The notes below the pieces were generated by a model, which saw nothing but the letters and a program-made list of their open reading frames with translations, ran no database searches and was not told where the DNA came from. Below are positions 55,660 through 64,000 of a DNA stretch of 64,000 bases, piece after piece. The position numbers and the translations under genes were made by a program. The DNA comes from Mercenaria mercenaria (lineage: Eukaryota > Mollusca > Bivalvia > Venerida > Veneridae), in the NCBI RefSeq assembly GCF_021730395.1, contig NW_026463135.1:1-64000 (forward strand), read 5' to 3'. Within the stretch, counting starts at the first letter, position 1, and the number at the start of each line of letters is the position of its first letter.

Positions 55660-56355
55660 ATTTTTCGTTTTTGTCGTGTTTAGCGACCTGTGAAGTTTCC
55701 ACTTTTCTCTATTTTATTATCACAGCAGCGTTGTTTGTGTGGCGGCCGTAAAAAGTCTCCCCGTACATTCAATCAGGGCTGTTATATTTCGATCTTCTCA
55801 GATCGTTCAGCACGACTTTTATGTCGTGTTATTGGTATTGTTTAGTTTCTCAACATGGCCATTTCGGCCTGGGTGGTTCCAATACTCCTGCTTTCATGGC
55901 TTTGGGTATTGTTTAATCACCCCTTGGATATGGTGCCTGCTTTTCAATTTTGTCTTTTTGACAGTTCCTGTAATACGCAGGCTCCATAACCTCAAATCCC
56001 CTTCCTAAATTCCAGTTTGTTTAGTTCTGCCCATTGTTTTCTCGTTTGGGGCAAACCCTTTACTTTATATGGGGACCAAACGCCGCTCTTTATGGAATTA
56101 CACGCCTCAACACGTGTATCATTGAAGGTTCATGTACATCGCCGTTTGAATACATCTGCGGATGTCTCTAAATTGCTTTTTGTACTTTTAGCATGTGTAA
56201 ATGTTGAGTTCTGCTCAACCCGGGGCTAGAGGGCGTGGACGGTAGCATGCATTTCCACTACCGTTCATGAACAGGCTCAATCAAACCGAGCCTGCAGCAT
56301 TTTCGTTTTTTGTCGTGTTGAGCGACCTGTGAAGTTTCCACTTTTCTCTATTTTA
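55660..56355 (-). repeat. Cassette flanked by direct GACCTGTGAAGTTTCCAC repeats
   Basis: TTTTTGTCGTGTT-AGCGACCT plus GTGAAGTTTCCACTTTTCTC occurs at 55664-55716 and again at 56303-56353 in the same orientation. The ~590 bases between are richer in GC than the surroundings and hold open frames without recognised domains, plus the GAACAGGCTCAATCAAACCG core at 56270. It is the most complete member of this repeat superfamily in the window; class unknown. Confidence 0.65.
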
Positions 56356-58921
56356 CATACGAGATCAAATTAATTCGTTGATGATTTATTGAGTGTCAGC
56401 AACAACAATTTAGTATTTTCGGTTTCTTACTTCATTATTTTGTAGCAATCGACGATTCTTTTACACTAATATATATTTGATTTACAAAATAAAAGCTGTA
56501 ATACTGTAACTAGATTTCGAACTCGCGATCCATCTTTAATCTAACTATGAATTAAATATATATTTTGTGTAGAGGCAACTTGATAACTTTGAATGTTATT
56601 ATGATTGAATATGAATGGCATTTACCCCATACTAAAGACTTCGATAAGGTTGTAGATTCAACCCGTACCTGAAGCGGACTTTTACCTGCTTTTCTCAAAA
56701 CAGTATTCCTATATTCTTTTAAGCTTAGTGATAAAAGCTCTCCATAATTATAATTTAGTACGGAAAAGTCGGGTTACATGTAGAACCCAGAGTCACAAGT
56801 TGGAAGTGTTTAATGAAACTCATGTAAGACGACATTCCAGCTTTATATTATAAAGAAACCACAAAAATCTCACCTGTGCATTAATTTACGCATCTGCGGG
56901 CCAGGTTTAATTCATTTTATGATATCCTGAATTTATTTCATATCATTAATTCATTTATTTATATCACAAAGTCATTCAATATTATCACTACATTTTCCAA
57001 TTTTCTTTTTGTGACACCATCCGTTCCTTTGTTTGTGAAATAAAAACCGAAATTCTATTTCGTCCTCAATGCAATATTGGGTTACGGAATGAGGGTATTC
57101 CTAAAGTCACATCTTTGTTCAACCGGTAGGGGACTTATATATAAATTTGAAAATGTGCACCAATTTAGCGCGTAGCGTCCATACTAATGGTTTATATTGC
57201 TGACCCACATAAGGCCTCATGGCCATATTTCGTAAGGATATGGCAAAAATACCGCTTTATCAATTATCAGCATTGTAAACTCTTGCAAACGATGGACACT
57301 GTTATGCAAAAATATTGCAAAACATGCATTTAATACTTGCAATTCATATGTTTCTTGATTTGTTTCAAGATTCGTTAAGCCATTGTGAATGATTACCGAT
57401 ATTGAATAAGTATTTAACTGAACTGTAGATAAGCATAAACATACCATATATTCATCTTAATTGGTTGGCATTTAAGACAAACACCGAAAATAATCATGTT
57501 CCAAGTAAAATTGAAAATGGTGGCCAGTCAGCTCTTGGCAGCTGTATTGGTATAATAGTTTTAATATTCCGTACTACTTTGGCGCGGATTTGAATGGGAC
57601 AATTTAAGGACCGTTATAGTGGTTATGGGGATAAAAACATGCTGATGTTTGAAAAATATCAACTTTTTTATTACTGAACCGAATTTGATAATATATACAT
57701 GGAAATTTTAGTTATGATATACAGAAAAAAAACATGAGAGGTGTTTTATGCGCAAAAACTGACATTTACCTCAATAACTCAAAAAAAGAAAATACAAAAA
57801 GATGATGCAATACCTGCATTTAAACTACAGATACATTGAGGCCCGTATGTCAGTTTATGACACCCTTCAACGTCTCTCCTATATATTTGCGTGTATTTTA
57901 TTTATAGCAGACGTTGCTACTAAAGTTTTCCACTTAATATCAGATAAGCCTAAGTCTTCTCTTTATTACTATGTGAAATAAAAAGCTTTGTTTCAGGATT
58001 TCTGCTTACTAAGTTTTTCGATTATCCATATGTATGATTAGACTAAATTTGATGCGAAACACTATCAATAAGTATTAGAATAGTGTTTTGTATGGCTAAC
58101 AATTTTAACTAAATACATTGAATTCAACTTGGAATTATGAAGTTATCAACTGACTTTGAGAAGCATTCAGCTTTTGTTCAAACTTTAATTTCTACGGCAT
58201 AGTTGTGTCCCCAGGCGGTATCGATTATACTAGATGGACATTTTTGCCGTATAAAGTGAAGTTTTGAACGTCCGAAGATGTGACATCACGAAATTCAGAC
58301 CTTCAGTCTTTTTAATATACTTTGTCTACATTCTCGGCATCAAAGACTGAAATCTGGATGGAGGCACATGGCATGACAGTCATTTTACTTGAAAAATAAA
58401 TAATTATGCGCGATTATCATTTGGTGGAACATTTTATTTTCACATCCAAATAAAATCAATCTGTTTCTGTCATACACTTAATACGACAATTGCGTTTTAA
58501 TTATAAACATAAAATGATACTAGTAAGACGGAAAATTCTTTTGAAGTATCAGACAATTTCAGGTTTATGTTATCATGATGAGAGACTTTTCCTGTTAGCC
58601 GTATGGGATAACTCCATTTTTAAAATGCACGGAACCAGAGCCTGGCAGAGAGACATTGTGGGTTAATTCCCCGTTTGATTCTTACATTTTATAAAGAAAG
58701 TCAGTCTTGAAACTCGGTGTGACCCTACCCTAACCCAACCCCCCTAACCCCAACCCCCTGAAATGGGTGACCCCCTCTTTAATGTTGGTGTCCCTCTAAC
58801 AAAAAGTCCTAGATCCGCAGATTCTTTACTTATAAAATAGTATATTAAAATCATATTGTTCTGTCTGAGAGTTTGGCATTATACAGAGTGTCATTATCAC
58901 TTTGATATGATCATAATAGGC
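56356..58921. other. No gene seen
   Basis: AT-rich. CCTAACCC-like strings at 58728-58760 are too few and irregular to call telomeric. Confidence 0.5.
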
Positions 58922-59038
58922 TATTAACTTTGTATGTGGATATATGCATGAGTTCTGCAGCGGTAATATTGCGCGACTTTAGGAGCGCAATATTGTCCGC
59001 GAAAGAACGAATGCATATATCCACATACAAAGTTGATA
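58922..59038. repeat. Near-perfect hairpin repeat
   Basis: TATTAACTTTGTATGTGGAT plus ATATGCAT at the left pairs with ATGCATATATCCACATACAA plus AGTTGATA at the right. The centre, GCGGTAATATTGCGCGACTT followed by TAGGAGCGCAATATTGTCCGC, is itself a nested palindrome. A decayed copy lies at 20372-20450. Confidence 0.9.
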
Positions 59039-60175
59039 ACATTTTTATTATATATCCATTATCAAATGATTAATTTATAACTAAATTATCGTTCTGCTAC
59101 GAAAAACAGGAAAAAATACGGAAAAAAATTCTCCGAAATGCAATAAACAAATCAAACTGACGCGCATAAATGTTTTCCGCGAAAATGACGTCAACTTGTT
59201 GTCGCAACGTGCGCGTGGACGCCATGGACGTCATGCGATTCTTTCCATTACCACGTTAAGAAAACATTCCACGTCCTATATTAGTCCAACTCATGACGTA
59301 ATTATAACTTTCATTTCATTTCAGTCTGATAAATTACTACTTGCCAATATCTAATAGCTCAGATTAATCAAAGTGTAAAAGTAAACAAAATGTTGCATAA
59401 ATTACAAATTAAACAAATACACAATAGCAACAAAAATCTAAAGAAACGAGATTCGCAATGGACGGACCGTCAGGGGAGGTAACTAGAGTCACGGATTTGA
59501 ACTAGTCTGATATGAAAGCATTCAACGTCATGATATGGAAAATATTGCACGATCGCGCTCCATTGAAATCCAATGGAAAATAATTTTAGGTATTAAATAA
59601 ACATTTCTATTTCCTCTCGTGTATGATTTACAATCGTGCATTGTATACTGACTATACTCACATAATTTTATATAAAACCTAAATGTTTGGAGCAACACTA
59701 ACGAGTTTTTACATTATTCACATTGGTTTTATCTTGTTTTTTTTTTTTGTTTTTTTTTTTAGGTTATCGCTCTAATATCCATGCGATGATTATATTATTT
59801 GAAATGTTCGGACAATTGGTATCAAAATGCACGAAATAAACGATTATAATTACGGATAAATTGAATGAGCGGATTAAAAGAAGTAAGGTTCATTCTAATG
59901 TTTGAAATCTCAAGGAATTTTAATCGGACTTCAACTTCATACGTTAACTTCGCAAGAGACGTTGAAGGGGAAGGCGAAGGTTGAAATCTCAAACTCTCTA
60001 TTGATACGGAAACCGGCATGGCGTTAATTCGGAGTGACCAGTCTATACTTACACGAAGAGCGAAGTCCCAGGCGAATATCATCAGTCATTTCTGGAAAAA
60101 CTAGAGGACTGAGTATTCAACCTCTTTACGAGAATACCACAAACTACAGGATCAAACGAACGATCTATACGGGCC
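59039..60175. other. No gene supported
   Basis: A minus-strand frame at 59822-60082 has a coding-like look (FLEISNIRMNLTSFNPLIQF) but no known motif or splice signals. Confidence 0.4.
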
Positions 60176-60179
60176 GGGG

Positions 60180-60660
60180 ATGTGGTACAAGTTATGGTTT
60201 GCTTTTTATATATTTATACACGAGCATTTTTGTGTTTTACATGCCATGCCTTTTTGTTTCCATTACGTGTGTAAGAGATTCACCTGGACGGGATTACTTT
60301 TATTTACACTGTCCCGTGTCTTTGGAACATGGTGGGGGTAAGAGTGAGGTTGGGTGCGCACCATAAACCGGTTTAAGCTCCCCAGTGGTGTTTTTGCCAC
60401 TGACCGTTCCAAGGCGGTGCCCCACTTTGTTCCTTTGTTTGTTCGTTTTGTCCTGATGTGTTGGCTTTGTGTGTGTGTGTGTGTTCCTTTGTTTGTTCGT
60501 TTTGTCCTAATGTGTTGACTGTGTGTGTGTGTGTGTGTGTGTGGTGCACGCGTCTGCGTGCTGTGGGTTTCGTTTTGAGAAGGCTGCGTTTTTGGTGCGT
60601 GGCATTCCCTGTTTGATATTTGTCTTTGTTTTTTTCACGCTGAAGGACCACGGTTGCACT
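60180..60660 (+). repeat. Penelope-like element tail, copy D
   Basis: TATTTATACACGAGCATTTT, GGGATTACTTTTATTTACAC, ATAAACCGGTTTAAGCTCCC and GTGGTGTTTTTGCCACTGAC, then a GT microsatellite and GCGTGGCATTCCCTGTTTGA. Inside it a ~56-base unit (TTCCTTTGTTTGTTCGTTTT) with its GT tract is tandemly duplicated at 60428 and 60483. No reverse transcriptase is attached. Confidence 0.88.
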
Positions 60661-63600
60661 GGAAACTTGCACTAGTCCAGGTACTGATTACTGGAAATGA
60701 TGGTTTAGAGACCAGTGGTGAAACTGTATCCATTAGAGACTGTTACCAGAGAATAGTGAATTCCAGTACCTTTTAAGATTAGTTTATTTGAAGTTCGGAC
60801 TTTTAACAAGTGATTGACAAATGAATGCTTAGTCTACGCCTATTACGTTTTGAGAAAGAATCTTTCTTATTTAAAATGAATAATCTTCATTTTACTAAGT
60901 GACTAATATTTGTACGGACAAAATGTCATATTGAGTTAATTTCTAATAAGTGTGATTCAGATATTTAAGTATTCATGTTTTTTATCTTATTAAGTACTTT
61001 GTTATAGATAATACAGATTGTAGAAAACGTTATAACGTTATTTACCACACTTTAACATACGACGTCGCGGTAGTGACGTCTGTCATATCCGTTGTTGTTT
61101 ACTTGCTTCTAAGATATGTAACAATGATTAAAGGTAGAACCTGGGCACAGCGTTGTAGTTCTTTACATCTACTCCTCGATAATTTTGTTGTCTGGTTTTT
61201 AAAGTTTCAACCCCATCGGGAAAAACATCATACACTAGTACACTGGTAAATGATGGAATGCCGGTGTTGTAAAACAAGGATATACTATAAAGGTAGTGAC
61301 CTTGATAGGAAAGATACAAATTTCGTTCATTCACTTTAATGGTGAGAGAGGAAGGAACATGAAACGAATCAAGAACATGTAAGGATGAAGATTTGCTCTC
61401 AAGAAAAGCACTGGAAACGAATTATAAGATTAAAAAAAAATTGCTAAAGAGAAAAAGAACTTTTTAGCAAATAGAATAGATACTCTCTCAGCACGGAATA
61501 TAATTGGATTCATTATACTTTAATATGTCGAAAGTTTCAATGATTTTGGATCTTCAAGTTCATTTCTTTTTTACAAGTGAACGATACGAAATTATGTTTT
61601 CTATTGGACTTGCACATCGCATATGGCAAGTGGTGATAAACTCTTTGAAACGGACATCATCAAATAATCAACATAAATATTTTTGTATAATATGTCAGAC
61701 AGTACTGCATTTCTCAAAAGCTTCAAGCCTGAAGAGTAATGACTATTTCACATATACACAGTACTGAAGCCCATCAGAAAAAGGAGAATGCACTATGATT
61801 AATGGGTCAAATTACAAAACGAAAGAGACCAAAACAATGCACAAACCATCCCACCCATATATGGTTACAGGTTATATGGTTCCAGGTTATTTTTTACAAA
61901 ATGTTTGTTATGTCTGACTTGTTGATATTTTTGCAGAACAGCCACATTTTGCAACAGAGATTATGATGTTAAGTTCAAAATGTTTGTAAACGTGTAAGCT
62001 GCCATTGAAAAAGCGATTTACGTGTCTGCCGCCATCTTATTAAATTCAGTAATTTCAGTCTAGTCACTTATTAATTTCAGTCATTTCAGTCTAGTCTCAT
62101 CATGGAACAGTTATATGCGCAGCATATAAACAAATGTTCTTAATGCTGTGTACACTCAGTCAAGTATTCATGTTTTTGCACAGCCATTTATTGTCATAAA
62201 TATTTCAGAATATGTATTTTCTGCAAAAAAATAATAAAGGTCAGTGAAACTGCTTTTCTAAAATGACAAACGCATTAAAATTCCACGAGCGATCTCAGGA
62301 CGAATCAATATATAGGGGACAAAAAGGTCATCAGAGGAAATCGTAAGATAACGCTTTTTGATGGACAATGCTACAATATCTTAAACAAGATTTATCAACA
62401 TAAACCACCTTGATTTTCCTGCCGAGGCGAAAGAAATGCGGCCATTTTTCGTGCACACCGTCATTTAAAGTTACGTGATTACCTGCACTGAAGACACGGT
62501 ATTTAAAGGAACTGTTAAATATTATACTTTATCAAATGGCAAAACCGTAAATCCGTTTCCGGACTGGCTTATAATTATGAACTGGAATTGCAGGCTCTTA
62601 TAAGACGGTTGTTACGAAATTAACGTATCTCCTTGCTTATCTCACATCCCCGTAAATCTTGCGTGTTATATATGGCATGTATACGAAGTCATTAATATAC
62701 CTTCATGACATATTCGGTTTGATTTCAATGATCCGTTTAGTTGTCAAGTATGTTCACAATATCAATAGTCATTGTACATTATTTATTACGGCGGGGAAGC
62801 GTTCTATATGACAATTAGACTTACACTGCCATGTACGATCATTTCTCAATCTAAGGCGTCGCGTCGCTAATTTTTGTACAGAAAAGTAAACAAGTAAAAA
62901 GAAAGTTATATAGACATGTTGTGCTGTATAACCAATGATACATTTTATTAACGCCGGCCTTCAAGTTGTATAAAATACAACTGCCTTTTTTTATGAAACT
63001 TTTTTGTTGTTTTTGTTGTTTTGTTATTTTGTTGTGAAATAATATACAAACTCCTGTGACCGCTTGATCACGCCCTCTCTAACTACGTATAAGATTCACG
63101 CATGCGTTCTCGATGCTTTTACGTTCAAGGGGAATATGAAGCAGGTCGTCAGGTTCTTTAGCTTTCTTGCAAACAATACATAGTTACTTACTTTCTTTAT
63201 TCTGATAAGGAATAATATCATTCCAAAACATTCACTATCGCATAATTTAGGCATGTGATTAGAAGATTTTATTAATTATTTCTGCGTGCCATCTACGATT
63301 AATTTTAAAGCGGCGTGAAAGGCCAAGATCTTCATTCAATAGTAGGTGGCTCTACCACTCCTGCTTTTACTGGTTAATTTTATTCAATCAAACTTCAACA
63401 CTGATGGTGTTTTACTCAATTCGTCATTTTCCCCGCAGTAACAAAACTATCTACACACAGTATTATTTATTGCCCCTACATTCAAATGTTTTGGGCTTTC
63501 CGTGATTACAGTCAGCTTATTGCAGAAGGAAGGGCATCAGGGGCTGATAGTACTGATGAAGAAATCTTTTCATCATCTTTCTTTCATTAAAACTTAAAAT

Positions 63601-64000
63601 TATAACCCTGCAGCTTTAGAACATGATAAATACGTGATCAAAGTAAAGCATATAGACAGCAAGCTCAAAGGTAAACATAAAAAAACGTAGTGCGGCAAGC
63701 CCTGCAAAACAATGCTGGTATGTTTAAAATGGTAGGCTGGCATAAATACACTTATATCGCAACCATATTCCGATGGTATAGAACAGTATACATAACATTA
63801 AGCCCTGACAGCTGAATATTTTTTTCGCGAAAGGATATCTAAAGGCATGTTATATGAAACACAAAAATAATGTGGTATATAATAATATAAAAAAAACTCT
63901 GTTCCTTTAACATTCTGGAGTTCATTTCCGCTTATGCAGATGATAGGGTGCAATGGGTATTTCATCTTCCTTTCTAAACCTGTCGTGACCAAACTCTGTC
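60661..64000. other. No gene seen
   Basis: AT-rich. Frames at 61504-61767 and elsewhere show no domain, and no repeat partner was found. A TTTTGTTG-rich stretch lies near 63000. Confidence 0.5.

Noticed and set aside
58720-58765. Interstitial telomere repeat
   Set aside because: CCTAACCC strings are irregular and too few.
59822-60082. Minus-strand coding exon
   Set aside because: The frame has no recognisable domain, no convincing splice sites and no neighbours.

Overview
This window reads as nuclear DNA of a bivalve mollusc, probably a clam-like (veneroid) species. It is AT-rich, its genes are split by introns, and it is crowded with repeat types known from bivalve genomes. These include a tRNA-derived SINE with a conserved core, a palindromic MITE, CA/AT/CT microsatellites and several degraded transposons. 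There are no bacterial operons, CRISPR arrays or stand-alone tRNA/rRNA genes. All names rest on reading translated motifs by eye; no database search was possible.

The one convincing host gene lies on the + strand at about 18319-39589. I could chain 12 exons with matching splice phases and no stop codon into a protein of about 1179 residues. From N to C terminus it has an N-terminal HEPN-like all-helical domain (R112/H119, R-x6-H), two Ig domains, a DZIP3-type HEPN domain (R586/H591, RNEILH), a coiled coil, an unrecognised domain of about 148 residues, a B-box-like zinc finger and a beta-propeller-like C-terminus. No signal peptide or membrane segment is visible. The inference is an intracellular immune or RNA-directed factor from an expanded bivalve family. 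A possible optional fibronectin-III-like exon (24181-24333) fits the frame between the coiled-coil exons. The last intron (11.5 kb) is a sink for mobile elements.

Layout. 1-6050 is mostly empty, with one MITE, one SINE and a CA repeat. 6100-10370 is a diverged minisatellite broken up by a foldback-type element (7178-8452) and a mariner relic (minus strand, 8500-9460). 10370-11823 holds tRNA-like SINE heads and nested duplications. 13480-15356 is a Mutator-like transposase remnant between direct repeats. 17250-17720 is tandem and dispersed repeats. 18110-40102 is the HEPN/Ig/B-box gene with its introns, which contain three copies of a Penelope-like element tail (one with reverse transcriptase), a pogo-like element, a SINE and satellites. 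40100-48850 is intergenic, with scattered MITEs and minisatellites. 49240-51345 holds a LINE C-terminal relic and a separate Penelope-like GIY-YIG endonuclease fragment. 51544-52787 is a second pogo-like element. 53149-53394 (minus) is a possible orphan exon. 54640-56355 has a MITE, a CT repeat and a repeat-flanked cassette. 56360-64000 is almost featureless apart from a hairpin repeat and a fourth Penelope tail copy.
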